Shown one piece after another: positions 22,450-34,436 of a DNA stretch of 64,000 nt. This DNA comes from Hysterangium stoloniferum (Eukaryota; Basidiomycota; Agaricomycetes; Hysterangiales; Hysterangiaceae), in the NCBI GenBank assembly GCA_015178975.1, contig WHVD01000011.1, positions 620,001 through 684,000 of the forward strand, read 5' to 3'. The notes under the pieces are model-generated. The model saw only the letters and a program-made list of their open reading frames with translations. It did no database searches and was not told where the DNA came from. Every line of letters begins with the position of its first letter. Within the stretch, counting starts at the first letter, position 1. The position numbers were made by a program, and so were the translations under genes.

Positions 22450-22966
22450 GTGTGGTGGTGTGTGGGCTTGAAGGGGTGTGATACTGCACTTGGTTGAATG
22501 TGAGAGTCAGAGTCCTTCAATAGTGCAACAATGGTGGGAATGACACCTGCAATTGTGGCGCAAAATTTGGCTGTGGTCAAATGTCAGCTGGATTCCCATC
22601 CCATCCACACACACTGCACCTCACTCTGAAACCTTACCCAGGACAGAGACTGTCTTTGATCGAAGCAAATGGTCAGAATCCTTTAACAGTGCAACAATGG
22701 CAGGAATGGCAGGCACAATGGCGGCTCGCAATTCTGCTGTCATCAAATGTCAGCTGGATTCCTATCCAATTATCACATCCCGCACCTTGCTCTGAAACCT
22801 TCCCCAGGCCCAATACTGCGCTTGATAGAATGTCAGAGGAAGAGTCCTTCAACAGTGCAACAATATCGGGAATGGCAGGTGCAATGGTGGCTCCCAATCC
22901 GGCTGTGGTCAAACATCAGCTGAACTCCTATTCCATCATCACACACCACACCTTGTTCTGAAACCT
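22450..22966 (-). pseudogene. HEAT-repeat gene fragment, block 1 (three modules)
   Basis: Three tandem modules of about 168 bp. Each has an exon reading on the minus strand as IAPAIPDIVALLKDS..(S)AVLGLGKVSEQ and a conserved intron of about 48 nt starting gtg and ending gaccacag or similar. This is the two-helix HEAT pattern of about 39 residues per module. The family in fungi often carries long HEAT arrays next to NACHT or other signalling domains, but none is visible here. Later modules have diverged and frame breaks are likely. Confidence 0.6.
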
Positions 22967-23508
22967 TCCAGTTGTACGCTGAATCTCCAACACCTAAGCC
23001 AGGATGAAGCTGTAAGTGAAGCTACAATAATGCACAGGTTGTTCAAGGCACTGTGTATAGCATTGCTTCTGTTCCTGTACACCTGTTTCCACTGCCACTA
23101 CCATGAGCACCAGCTATCAAAGCTGCACTCGACATTGTACCAAGCCTGGATCATGTGTAGGTGTGACCATTGATGTTATTCACGTTGTGGCAGGTTTTGT
23201 AATGAATGTAGCACCGGGTTTCTTGCTTAACAAAAGTCAGCCGGGATGCCTTCACTGGTTGTATGCAGGGTGGACTTGCACTTGGTGGTATATCGTGATG
23301 TTGTGTTTACATTTACGTTCGCTGTCTTTGTTGTGTTGATTTTGCGTTTCTGCTCCAGTGCCAGTCCCTTGACACCATTGGTTTACATTCCCTCCTGCCT
23401 TTGACGCTGCCAATGTGTCTCTCCTGCCCTCCTTCCACAGGTTCTAATCTTCCACCCTCCCTGCTCTTTCTCCTTTCCACTTTCTGTCAGGATTGGTGCT
23501 GGTAATAC
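22967..23508. other. Unexplained insert between HEAT blocks
   Basis: Roughly 540 bp interrupt the module pattern between aaccttcc and ccccagg. No TG..CA ends or target duplication were seen and no gene is recognised. It may be original sequence of the host gene. Confidence 0.4.
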
Positions 23509-24020
23509 CCCCAGGACTGATATTGCACTTGCTTGAACGTCAGAGTCAGAGTCCTTCAATAGTGCAACAATATGGGTAATGGCAGGTGCAATGGCGGCTC
23601 ACCATCTGGCTGTGGCTAAATGTCAGCTGGATTTCCATCCTATTATCATACTGCACCTTTCTCTAAAAACTTCGCCAGGGTCAATACTGTGCTTGATTGA
23701 ATGGAACAGTCAGAGTCCTTCAAAAGTGCAACAATGTTGGGAATGCCAGGCCTAATGGCAGCTCGAAATTCGGCTGTGGTCAAATGTGAGCTGGACTCCC
23801 ATTCCATTATCACACCGTACCTTGCTCTGAACAGTTTGCCAGTTTATGTACTGTGCATGATCGAAAGAAAGGTTCAGAATCCTTCAAAAGTGAAAGAATG
23901 TCGGGAATGACACCCACAATGGCAATGTGAAATTTGGCTGTGGTCAAATGTCAGTTGGATATTTGTCCTGTTATCATACCACACCTTGTTTTGAAAGGTT
24001 CACAAGGGCCACTACAGTGT
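23509..24020 (-). pseudogene. HEAT-repeat gene fragment, block 2 (three modules)
   Basis: Three more modules with the same exon/intron pattern as at 22.5-23.0 kb, recognisable on the + strand by the recurring blocks agtccttcaa, caatg..gggaatg and aaatgtcagctgga. The block is cut at its 3' side by the solo LTR at 24026, directly after the gtact target copy. Confidence 0.6.
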
Positions 24021-24025
24021 GTACT

Positions 24026-24768
24026 TGTTAAGAACTAGATACTGACTAATGTCGGTGGATCGACTTGGGACTGATCGGAAGGACTTGGCTTCAGCTTATG
24101 TGCTGCACCCTCACAGTTGTCCGTCAGGTGTCCTTAAATTTTGGGTGGGTGAAGACTAGTCCCAACGAATACCTCTTGGTGAGAACTACCGATCGGAATC
24201 GAGGGATGAGTTGAGTGTCGGGCCGAGGGGTCAGGGACCGAAGGGGGGCGAGCGCACGCGAAGGCGGAAGACGGGATTCTTAGTATGAGACTTCTGGAGG
24301 CGTAAGAGGGTATTCTGAGTTAATATTCTGATTGCCTAGTAACTACAACTACAGCGGGTTTATATACAAGTATCAGGCGTCTAGAAAATACTAACGGGGA
24401 GAAGGGCAGAAAATGGTATTAACAATAAGCTTGACTAGGAACGGGAAGTTTATGATTAGTTCGGAGGCCGATGATAACCGAGAGTGGAATTACGGTAAAA
24501 GGAAATAGTTCGAGGGTTACAATTATATATAGACATATGTGAAACATAGGATAGAGCGGATCATCATAATAAAAGGGACGTATCAGAGTTTAACTAGATA
24601 GTTTGAGTGTATTTTGATGTGGGCATAAATGGAGTTTGATCACTGTAAAAGTGTACATCAGCGTCAGGAGGCCAATGGTTTCTGATGTGGTGACTTGAAC
24701 AGTAACTTGAATCATCGATGTGTGGTGATAACCTCAGGGACCGATAGGGTTGTGACACGGTCGTAACA
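24026..24768 (+). mobile_element. Solo LTR, 743 bp, with 5-bp target duplication
   Basis: It begins TGTTAAGAAC and ends GTCGTAACA, so the tips TGTTA/TAACA are inverted. It is flanked by gtact at 24021-24025 and 24769-24773. No internal retroelement coding is present. It interrupts the HEAT-repeat module array, so it inserted after that array existed. A solo LTR forms by recombination between the two LTRs of a full element; the superfamily (likely Gypsy) is inferred only from length and ends. Confidence 0.8.
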
Positions 24769-24773
24769 GTACT

Positions 24774-25610
24774 CGAACGAAATGATGAGAATCATTCAAC
24801 AGGGCAACAATGTTGGGAATGGCAGGCACGATGGCGGCTCGAAATTCGGCTGTGGTCAAATGTCGGCTGGACTCCCATCCCATTATCACACACTGCACCT
24901 TGCTTTGAAAATGTCCCCCAGGACCCATACTGTAAACTGTTGAATGGAATTATCAGAGTGCTTCAACAATGCAACAATGTCAGGAATCACATGTGCAATG
25001 GCTGCTTGGGGTTCGGCTGTTGTCAAATGTCAGCTGCATTCTCATCCTGTTATCACACACTGCACCTTGCTCTGAAACCTTCTCCAGGGCCGATATTGCC
25101 TGTGATTGAATGTCAGAGTCAGAGTCCTTCAACAGTGTGACAATGTTGGGAATGATAGGTGCAATAGTGGCTCCCGATCCAGCTTTAGTCAAATGTCAGC
25201 TGGATTCCCATTCGATTATCACACCGCACCTTGCTCTGACACTGTCCCCAGGATGGAAACTGCACTTGATTGAACATCAAAGTTAGACTCCTTTAACAGC
25301 ACAACAATGGTGGTAATGACACCCTCAATGGTGGCTCAAAATTTGGCTTTGGTCAAACATCAGCTGGATTCTCATTCTATCACCACACTGTACTGTACCT
25401 TTTTCTGACATCTTCCCCATGAATGATACTGCTCTTGATCGCACGTCAGAGTCACTGTCCTTCAACAGTGCAACAACGGTGGGAATGACACCCTCAATAG
25501 CAGCTCAAAATTCGACTGTGGTCAAATGTCAGCTGGATTCCCATCCCATCATCACAACCCACCTTGCCCTGAAACTTGTTGCCTGCCTAATGGCTTCTGG
25601 AACTATGTAA
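24774..25610 (-). pseudogene. HEAT-repeat gene fragment, block 3 (five modules)
   Basis: Five modules follow the solo LTR. The first reads EFRAAIVPAIPNIVALLNDS and the next ones read PDIVALLKHS and IPNIVTLLKDSDSDIQSQAI then SALEKVSEQ, the clearest HEAT units here. The introns (gtgcagtgtgtgataatggg .. gaccacag) are nearly as well conserved as the exons, which argues for recent duplication of exon-intron modules. With blocks 1 and 2 this makes at least eleven modules. Confidence 0.65.
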
Positions 25611-25769
25611 TGAGCTGTGATACAATGAGGTCACTAACGGCTTTGGCAGTCTTTGTAGAGCAGTCCCTTTAGATCCACATAAAAAGTTATGATACGATTT
25701 TGTCTAGCCTGGAGATCATAATTAGCTTTGTAGTTCCCTAGTCAATGTCAAGATGAGCGGCACCTGTAT

Positions 25770-25860
25770 GGTTGGGTAGAGGGAGAGTGATTAGCTCTCT
25801 GCGTATGCATGGGAAGACTCGCTGCCTACCCAACCTTAGGCAGCAAGTTTTTTTTTTTTT
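25770..25860 (+). other. Hairpin followed by a T-tract
   Basis: A perfect 10-bp outer stem (GGTTGGGTAG at 25770-25779, CTACCCAACC at 25826-25835) encloses a shorter GAGAG/CTCTC stem, and a run of 13 T follows at 25848-25860. It could be a Pol III-type transcript end or the tip of a small inactive element. Confidence 0.35.
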
Positions 25861-27084
25861 AATACATTTGTATACCGCATTGCATAATGTAGATACATAG
25901 TGGTTGGGAGCAGGTAGGCAGTGATATTTCTGACAGAAAAGTTCGCTATGTGGTGTGATGCAATTTGCTCAAAGGCTCTAATATACACTTCATATGCCAG
26001 TGATTTCCGTCTGCCTGCCAGTCTCACTATCTCAGGGTCATCAGTTCCCCATCTTCATCTTCCCAGTCATCCTGACGGCCCTTGGCCTTGTTTTCTGTTT
26101 CTGTTTCTCTGTCACGAATCAAATTTTACTCAATAAAGTCGAATAAACAATCAAAGAATATTCAACAATATTGAATAAAGATGCCTCATTCGATGAAGTA
26201 TTAATTCATCCTGTTGATAAAGCATGAGGCAAAGATAGGATATAGAGGCTCACAAATAAATACAGTAAGTCGAAGAAGGACTCAGAAAAAGTTCAACGAT
26301 TATGTAATACAGTAATAATATAATATAATACAGGTTTTCTGACTGACTTTCTTCATTCCTATCATTGCCCTTATATACTATATATCATTTACCTATGATG
26401 ATAATATGATATCAAAGTGAAATCATCAATGACATCAACCTGAGACAAGTCGAAGATATTCGAGATTGTTGAAGATATTGTTGAAGAATAGTCGAGTCAG
26501 AAGTCGAGTCAGAAATTGAGTCGGAAAGTTGAAGGAATGTCGAAGAAATGTCGAAGAAATATTAAATTGAATATTATCGAAATTTGAGCTTGTACGTTCG
26601 TGACATTCTCCACCTTCCTACTCTCATCCACCACCACTTCCCCAGTACTTGGGTGTTGCTCTGGACCTGTACACTTTGACCTGAAACGGTTCAAACGATG
26701 AGGAAGGAGGCTCTCTGTGACATTGGATGTGTTGCAAGTGATGGCACCTGATCTTGGGGCATGACTGGGATGGGGCTTAGGGGGAGCTAGTGGACTTGCA
26801 AGTGGGGTGACATCTGGAAGGAGAGGCATCCCGAATTGGTCCAAGCTGGCCATTAACAATGGCAATGTTGGGGTGCTGTCTGAGTTGTCACCATCTGAAT
26901 CATAACAATTAGCACTACCAGTACCGACATTCTCCCTGTCATGTATTGTAGTTACTGATTGATCTTCTGAGTGTGATCCAGTGGCTTTGAGTGCAGCTAG
27001 AATTGTCTTTGCAGAGTTTCGTGACTGTTGAGGGATGGCCATGGTCTTTGTATTGGTTACACCATAAAGTTGTTCATTCCACAT
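25836..27084 (-). pseudogene. Unidentified coding remnant split by a solo LTR
   Basis: The minus-strand frame from 27084 reads MWNEQLYGVTNTKTMAIPQQ and continues to VVVDESRKVEN at the LTR edge near 26606. Joining across the LTR and one target copy continues the frame with KQKQKTRPRAVRMTGKMKMG. A further shift gives DPEIVRLAGRRKSLAYEVYI down to about 25836. The family is not recognised; it is probably transposon-derived. The joined reading shows that the LTR landed inside coding sequence. Confidence 0.45.
26110..26605 (+). mobile_element. Solo LTR, 496 bp, with 5-bp target duplication
   Basis: The ends TGTCACGAA and TTCGTGACA are perfect 9-bp inverted tips. The flanking ttctc at 26105-26109 and 26606-26610 is the target duplication. 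The interior is AT-rich with gaagat/gtcgaag-type repeats and no coding. It disrupts a minus-strand frame. Confidence 0.82.
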
Positions 27085-27119
27085 GTTTAGTATTTTCTTG
27101 ACTATTGCAAGGGCAACCC

Positions 27120-28345
27120 CTGTAGCCTGCGGTACTCACACTAGGCTAGCAGGAGGGAATCCAAAGATATATTAGAACTAATACATACATACAGATAACT
27201 ACCTAACTCACTTAGCAGGAGGGAATCCGAAGAGAAACAGTCTAAGGAATTCCCCCTGTGTAAGGTATCCAGCTATTTACTCTCTCAAATAATTAACAAA
27301 TGTTGACACGGCAAGGGATTCAAGAAATAAACAAATAAAGGTCCAGTAATTTAAATACTGATAGATTAATTAGCTGTGCTATTAAGCTTAAACAACTAAA
27401 GTCAATATTTGTTTGGTCTCTTGACAAATTCAGATGAACTTGTAGTGATGTGCTCTACGAAAGTTAAGTTCTCCTTGAGAATAAAGGTTCGGGAGCTGAA
27501 TGTAGGCGCAATAAGTTGGCAGAAACTTGTCGTAAGCCTTCGCTTTCTTGTAGCCTTTTAGTTTACTATTTATAAAGATTTAACAAGCTGTTAAATAATT
27601 TATAAATAGAGAGATTGTCTGAGAGTTGAATATCCAAGCGTTTGTTTAAAGATTGATTAACTGTGCTGTTAAAATGGGTTCTTGAATAACCTAAATGGGC
27701 AGGGATTTCAGTAATAAGAATTTAGATTTACTTGAGTGATTAGTCAGCCTAAAGGTTTCTGGGAAGCTGAGGGAACTTAGATGAATTAGCTAAGTTCAAG
27801 AGTTTTGACAAAGAGTTCAAGATGCTGCAAGTGTAGGTGCTTGCAGTTAGTATATCAGACTAAGGCTATTTTTGTCCTTAGGATGATTAGATAAGCTTAT
27901 GAGCTGGTGCTGTTGATAAGGTAGGCGTCACTTTAGTTTGGCACCTGTTTATGTAAGCAAAAAAGTGACCTACTCGCACTCCTTTCTGTGCTTCCACAAC
28001 ATAGATAATCTGTAATTTGTTCGTTGTGTGTGGTTTGGACCCATATGTACCCACATGTACTTACCGTAGCGCTATCTGCGTGTTGGCAATCTACCACCGC
28101 CGGTCATTCGAGTTTGAGTCGAGATTTGGTGATTTGGTGGAGCGTGGGTGTTAGTCATACCTCACCTAATCTCTTGTTATCCTTTCTACATAGTAGTGGG
28201 GTTTGTATCCATAGTTGTATATGTTTGTATTCCTTTTTTGCTGAATACGATTGAATTGACATTTGCGCTTAAATCAATTAAACACAGTCCAGTTTAGTGA
28301 ACCAGTTTTGAGTTGTACGTTCAAGCCTTTGACACAGGTGCATCC
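27120..28345. repeat. Dispersed repeat region, relative of 49.07-49.66 kb
   Basis: From about 27340 to 27920 the sequence aligns in order with 49070-49660. Shared blocks are aaaggtccagtaatttaaat, actgatagattaat, cttgagaata, ggcagggatttcagta, caagatgctgcaagtgtagg and taaggctatt..gtccttagg. A 63-bp imperfect duplication containing agcaggagggaatcc lies at about 27146-27240. The remainder, to about 28345, holds no gene that I can support. It may be part of a long LTR; ends not found. Confidence 0.6.
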
Positions 28346-28352
28346 TCTTCCT

Positions 28353-28378
28353 TGAATGCCGCTCAGATGCGGCATTCA
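28353..28378. other. Short perfect hairpin
   Basis: TGAATGCCGC and GCGGCATTCA form a 10-bp inverted repeat separated by about 5 bases, in otherwise AT-rich DNA. Confidence 0.55.
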
Positions 28379-28945
28379 GTCTCGCTCATTATCATAGTAT
28401 CAGCATTCAAGTAAGGCTATTATTATCCAGCTAAGACATAGCCATTGAGGTACATCTGCAGGAATGACTACCACTTGTCATTAAATACTATACCCTCGTC
28501 ACTTTCATTTTGTTGTCCATGCTCATTATGAACATGATGCTAAGCACAAGCTGTCAGCGTCAAGCTCACCGAACGTCACGATCACAATCATGTGTATATA
28601 ATCAAGTACATATGGAAAAAGTTCTTCGCGTGGATTTATTTCATTCGAAACCCATGTAGCGCCTTCATTCTACGCCTCTTGGGAAATCGAGGATGGGGCT
28701 TCAAAATGTCATCTGTCGATTTCTTCTACACATCCATTTGTGTGCAATGATCCCAGGGTATTGATGGCTGACACATTTGTGATCTTCATGCCATTGAACC
28801 AGACAATATCAAGCTGATGTCTTCAGGATATTGATGGGTCGACATCACAAATCTGCTTTTGAGATAGCTTGTAGGTATTGTAGATGTACAAGAGATGTAT
28901 CAAAATCTGGATATCACTCGAAGACTATCACTAATATACAACACC

Positions 28946-31900
28946 TTAAAGTGTCTCAAGTCCTGGACTCTTTGTCAGTAATCCCTCCTCAGGCACCTCC
29001 TCTGGGATTGTTGGTAAGTCAGCTTGCTTCCCTTTCTTTGACTTCTGGTTCTTAGCATGGGTGGCCTTTGCTTTGGCTCTCGATTCCAGCCACTTAGGCT
29101 GTCCAATTTCACGAGCCTGTGCTGCAAATTTCTTATGTTCAGCTAGTCGGTTATGGAAATAGTATTTGAGTTTCCAGAGATCACTTGGCAGAGTCTCCCT
29201 AATAAGGTGTGCATTGTGGAGTGCATGCATATTCAGAATCCACCATGAATGGTTAGCATGAATGACTGCAGTGTGTGTTCTGGAAGTCATGTCCCTGCCT
29301 TGCTTCACAGGAATATCAGTGACTGAGCATTTCAAGTTATCGCAGTCATGTTGGGCATTGAAGATAAAAAGAACTGCCTAAAAAACTTAGAATTACATCA
29401 CAAGGTAAATTAGAAGGGACAGACCATGGGCAAAATTTCTTTCACAATGGCTGTTTGTGTTAATATAGGCATGTTAAGTAAGTGACCAGCTCCTGCTGCA
29501 ATGTTGAATTGCTCAATGATAACAATTGTGGAATCCTTCTTTGCGGAAGCATCTTCTTTGGCAGCAAGAATCTGGTAAATACGACCAGTAAGAACAATAT
29601 GAGTTGAATGAACCTTTTAAATTTGTATGAGTTAAAAGCCTTGCTTGATATGAAAAACCCTGAATGGCTCACTGTGACACCTTGTAATTTGGACTCAAAG
29701 AAATCCCAAGAACCTGGTTTGCAGATATCATGGGACCGAGAGACAATGAACTTGCACTGGACCCAGCTTTTAACCATAGCATCGTGAGGTAAGTGAATGG
29801 ATGAAAGCTGACCCAGCACATTTGCCCATGCACTCGGATTCTCTTTCTTTATGGAATGAGATTTAATGTAGCCTATAGATAGGAATTTTAGTGACAATAA
29901 AGTGAAACTAGAGCACTAAGTAGGTGTCAAGTACTTACCAGCTGCAAGAGTTGAGAAATCTGCCCAACCCAGACGACACTGCAGTGCCTTGTTGTTTTTG
30001 AGGAAGTTTCTAACCTTATCCCCAGCCTGAATGTATCTATCACCCCCAGCCTGAATGTATCTATCACCCCCAGCCTGAATGTATCTATCACCACTCTTCC
30101 ACTACCCACCACTCACTTGGTGCTTGAAGGGCTCCATATCAGCAAGGGTTGTTGCAATGTCAAAACTTGGGGCCCTGATGGTTTGAAAGAACACTACATA
30201 GCAGGAAGACAGCATTTCAGCACTCAAATACCTCAGTCGAGAATAAAATGGCTGGTCCAAAGCATTGGATATCCTCTTTCATGTGAGCACCTAAAACATG
30301 AAGCTTGTACTTGGTGAGAATCCTCATTGGATCAACCACTCCCCAAAGGTCAAGAACATTATCGAGTAAGATTTGAAGATCATTCTACAGTAAAGACAGA
30401 GCACTTGAATAATGAATTTAGTCACAAGAAAGAGGAGGTATGTATCAATCTCCTTGATTTCAGGGTACCACAGCATTGCTCTGAGTTCTCCATTCACTTT
30501 CCAGAGTTCAAAATATGCATTATTGCACAGACCATCATGGAGATGGAAGACTCCGAGTTGCTGGAGAGCTTTGAAATGCTTTTGGATTAATGAGTTTTTG
30601 TACTGGACCAGGTACTGAGCTGGAACTGGTGAGAGAGTCAAGCCATCAATAGATGATGACTGCAAATGGATGGCAAAAGTTGTATCTTGCTTCTTATCCC
30701 ACACCTTGTTTGTTCCATGCCAAAAGTACTTATCAACGCCAAGCAAGACTGTGTGTAATATCTCACATAGGCTGTCCTGATGTGGGTTGAGGCCAGGAAC
30801 ATCAAGAAGGATGTTATAATGATCCCCTGGTCTCAGGCATTTACATGCTAGGGGAATGTTGAAGTGAGAGCCTTGAAGGTAATACAAGCAGTCAAATTAA
30901 CTTACCAGTGACTCAGCTGATAGCTGCTTGTATCTTTTAGGTGGCTGTGTCAATACCCATTCAAAAAGCTGCTGTTGAATGACTTTCTTTATCTCAACTT
31001 TGATTGCCTCCCTTTCCAGACCTTTGTATTGATGGTCATTCAGTTGCTGATCCCGAGTTGCACTTGTATAAAGTTGGTCACGTTGCATCAGATTTGCCTT
31101 CTCAATGATTTTTTGTATCCAGAACAGCACTGTTTTGTCCTTTACTCCTGTACTGGTCTGGATTTTATCAATGGCATCCTGAACTCCAAGCCCTGCTGTC
31201 CAGATCTGTTCCTTGATAATGGAAATGGTGTCCTGAGGCTGACGAGGTGTACTAGACTGAAAATATGATACAGATACTTAGCATGCTGCATGATTAAAGG
31301 TGATTGTTAACTCACCCCAAAGAGTGCATGATATCCATCATCACTCTCACATTTCTCAGCTGTTCTCCCTGTATTATCCCCATGACACCATCGGTTTGCA
31401 TTAGCACCAGTATTTGAGTTTGATTCTGCCTGCTGTGGATTATCAGCAGGAAGGAGGTGCCCATGAATTTGGAACACAATCTCAGATTGGATCTGACAGT
31501 CATATGCCTCATGCCATTCATCTGAGTGGCTAATCCGAGACAACATGTAAGCCAGAGATATATTGATAAACAGTGAGATGTACTCCCAGGTCCTCAGAGA
31601 GTGCTTCAAATTGTTCAGATGATGATGCATGGGGTGAGGTAGAACAAAACCATACAAAATACTCCTGTGCAAGCTTTGGATGTGGGAGATTAACATTAGC
31701 AACATACATATTCATGTGAGCATTGTATTGCTTGCTTCGATTTCCAGACACATCATCAGCCCAAAGCATAATGGGGATACAATAGGCAGGCCAACCATTG
31801 GCTCTCTTTTGCACTAGATGTGGCATGGTGACTTGGATGACAGTGTTCATCAAGTCTTAACCAATTAAATTAGTGCAAGGCAAGGAAAGAAAATCATATA

Positions 31901-33582
31901 GTTCACTTAAGAATTTGAGGACACCAAACTGCCGCTCAAGATCAAGGAAATTATATTTCATTCTTGAAGCTGGAATGTGCTCCATCTGTGGATCTTGAAT
32001 AATAAAGACACCATCCTATAATGACCATTTAGATGATGACACATTCAAACCACAACTGGATGCATTTTTTCTCACTTAATCTCAAACTGTATATAGCACT
32101 TCTGCATGTTCGACCCTTTTGAATATTACCCAACACAATGGGATCACAAATTGCCCATCTCTCAGCTGTGCAATCTTATTTACGTAAAAGTGCTTCGAAA
32201 GTGAGCCCTTCCAGTCTGCCCACATGGGTGTGAGCTGTTCAGGTTTTACCTCATTGACATATTTTCCTGCTTGCCACGACTCAGATATAACTTCAGTGAT
32301 CTCAGGGTAGATATAGATGAATTCTCAAACATAAGGATTTGCCCAGTCCTGTAAATTGAAGACAGTAAAATGCGAGTTCCAATAATAAGGCAAACTGCTT
32401 ACAAGAGCAAGAAGGTCAATGGGATGATTTATGTAGAAGTAATTTCCCAGTGATGAAGTGTGTCATGTGTGAATATTCTCAATGCTCTGTGTTAACAATT
32501 TCTGACATTTTCTTAGTGCATAAAATGAGGGGACATCAGGTGTACCACATTCTTTCATTACCCAGATTATTGCCTGAAGGCGATCATCTGATAGTCGAAG
32601 GTGGGGAAGGTTGTCAAGGAGATGGAGAAAAAACATCTGGATCCAGAGCTCATTGTCAATCAATGTGTGTTGGCTTTTGTTTATGACAGCCTATGGTTTT
32701 TGAACCATGAGTGGCCCATCTTGCATCTTGGTCTGATGACTCTGATCTGATCTTTGCTCCAGAAATCTCAATCACTTCTCTCTCATCTTCACTATTATCA
32801 TCCTCATCAAGTCCTGTGTGGAATGTTCTTGTCAGCAACTTGTTGGCCAACTCAGATGCAAAGTAGTGGTGTAGCCAAAGATGATATGGCAACAACGACA
32901 CTTGAGATAGTGGCATCCTCAGAAAAGTCTCCAAACATATCCTTAGCTGAGTATGCTGTTTTTGTGAGAAGTGTGTGATCATAATAATTGAGACCCTCAA
33001 TATTTTTCCAGAGCTGCTCATTTTCAGCCTTTTTGCATTTCCAGATCACCTGCAAAGAAGATGGTTTCGTTTCTGTGATGATCATAGAAATGAAGGTCAA
33101 AGGGCTCATCTGGATTATCAACTTACATTCTATCATCTGAGTCCCCAGGGTCATTTTTGGAATCACTTGCATTCTCGAGGAGATATCATTCAGCAAGTGT
33201 CATTGCTACAGGTGGATTCGGGTGTACAGCCAGAAGCAACTCATTATCAACACAGTTTTCTTGCACTGTTGAGTTCTTGTTCCATGCACCCTCAGCTGTT
33301 TTGTGCTTTATGCTATTTAGGTGGTTTGCCCTTGCATTCTTGGTCAATTGCCCAGTGCAAATACAACAAATGTGTTTTGTTGGATCATTGGAATCAACAT
33401 CAAACAGGTCTGGCTCCCAGTCAATGTTAAGTTGGTATTTGGACACCACACGTGACTCAGTGTTGAAATTCTCAATTCCACTAGCACCTTCTCCCACCAT
33501 CATCCCATTCTTTCTGTGGTCCCATTGCACTCAGTCATTCCAAAGGGTTTGCTGTGTTCAGGTTTTCCTTTTCTTTCTGTGA
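28946..33582 (-). pseudogene. Plavaka-type transposase gene (CACTA-related), decayed
   Basis: Read from 33.5 to 28.9 kb on the minus strand, this follows the Agaricomycete Plavaka order: a Cys/His motif HICCICTGQLTKNARANH near 33.3 kb; PDVPSFYALRKCQK (32.5 kb); WANPYV and IYIYPEITEV (32.3 kb); HFYVNKIAQLRDGQFVIPLC (32.2 kb); SGNRSKQYNAHMNMYV and STSPHASSSEQF (31.7 kb); HTVLLGVDKYFWHGTNKVWD (30.7 kb); ELRAMLWYPEI (30.4 kb); and a Lys-rich tail. Exons are separated by short introns. In-frame TGA codons occur at 33186-33188 and 32335-32337; the second stands where the family has Arg in the NPxVR motif. I could not find the terminal inverted repeats. Such transposases cut and paste DNA; this copy looks inactive. 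Confidence 0.8.
30018..30091. repeat. 24-bp triplication inside the Plavaka gene
   Basis: Three copies of cagcctgaatgtatctatca with a cccc spacer, period 24. The period is a multiple of three. It lies at an exon/intron edge of the transposase remnant. Confidence 0.85.
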
Positions 33583-33661
33583 CACTTGCCAGCCTTGCTA
33601 TACTTTACCAGTTACCATTTCTTGCTTTTTCACTTCACTTCTTAAATTTGCTCCCTTTCAA

Positions 33662-33940
33662 TATGCCAGCTACTACTTCCTCTCTTATGGACTCCATCAC
33701 AAGCTCACCTATTGCACCTCCTCGAGATATAAATTGCCTCACAGCAACATCCAGTCGCACTCCATCTTTGGAGCTATTCTCCAGTCTAGCCCCAGCCCCA
33801 GGTCACTGCAGAAAGTGGCTAGTTGAAGACTATACACAGTTGACCAAGGGAACAAGCCTGATGGTGCTTGGGAGTGCATGCATATCTGTGTATGGAAATG
33901 GGGAAAGGCAGACAATGCAACTGGTGAGAGGGGGGAGGTA
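33662..33940 (+). CDS. Possible N-terminal exon of an unidentified gene
   Basis: A frame starting MPATTSSLMDSITSSPIAPP, rich in Ser/Thr/Pro, and ending QTMQLVRGGR. CT-rich DNA lies just upstream, as before many fungal starts. It is divergent to the Plavaka gene. No domain recognised and no next exon found. Confidence 0.3.
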
Positions 33941-34436
33941 GCAGCGGCAGTGGAGGTGGGACTCGGGTGATGGAGGGATTTGCTACGACATGGATTAGGA
34001 AGGGGTGCAGTAGTAGGATGTGATGTTGGGAAAAGATTAATGGTGAGGCGGGTGACACATGTTGGACCATACCAGCTGGTGGAGTGGGTGTCCGCTCATT
34101 GGGCATTGGATGAGATGGAAGACAATGACGAAGCCCCGATCCCAATACGCACAGCTGCAACAAAACAACCTCAGTAGGCTCATACTCCTCATTGTCCCAG
34201 TCCTAGTCCCAGTCCCACTACCAACAACTTTAGCCCCATAGGGCTGTGGCACATATTGGATGTACGCACCTAAGGAACCAGATATTCGTTGACATCAATA
34301 GTACGGTTGAGATTGAATGTGACGACTTTGATGGTGTTATGGAGCTTTTAGACAAAACTTGGAAGTGCGAGAGAAGGCAAGATTGCACACTGTGACCTCA
34401 TCGGGAGTGGTGTGCTTGATGATCTCAGTGCAGAGA

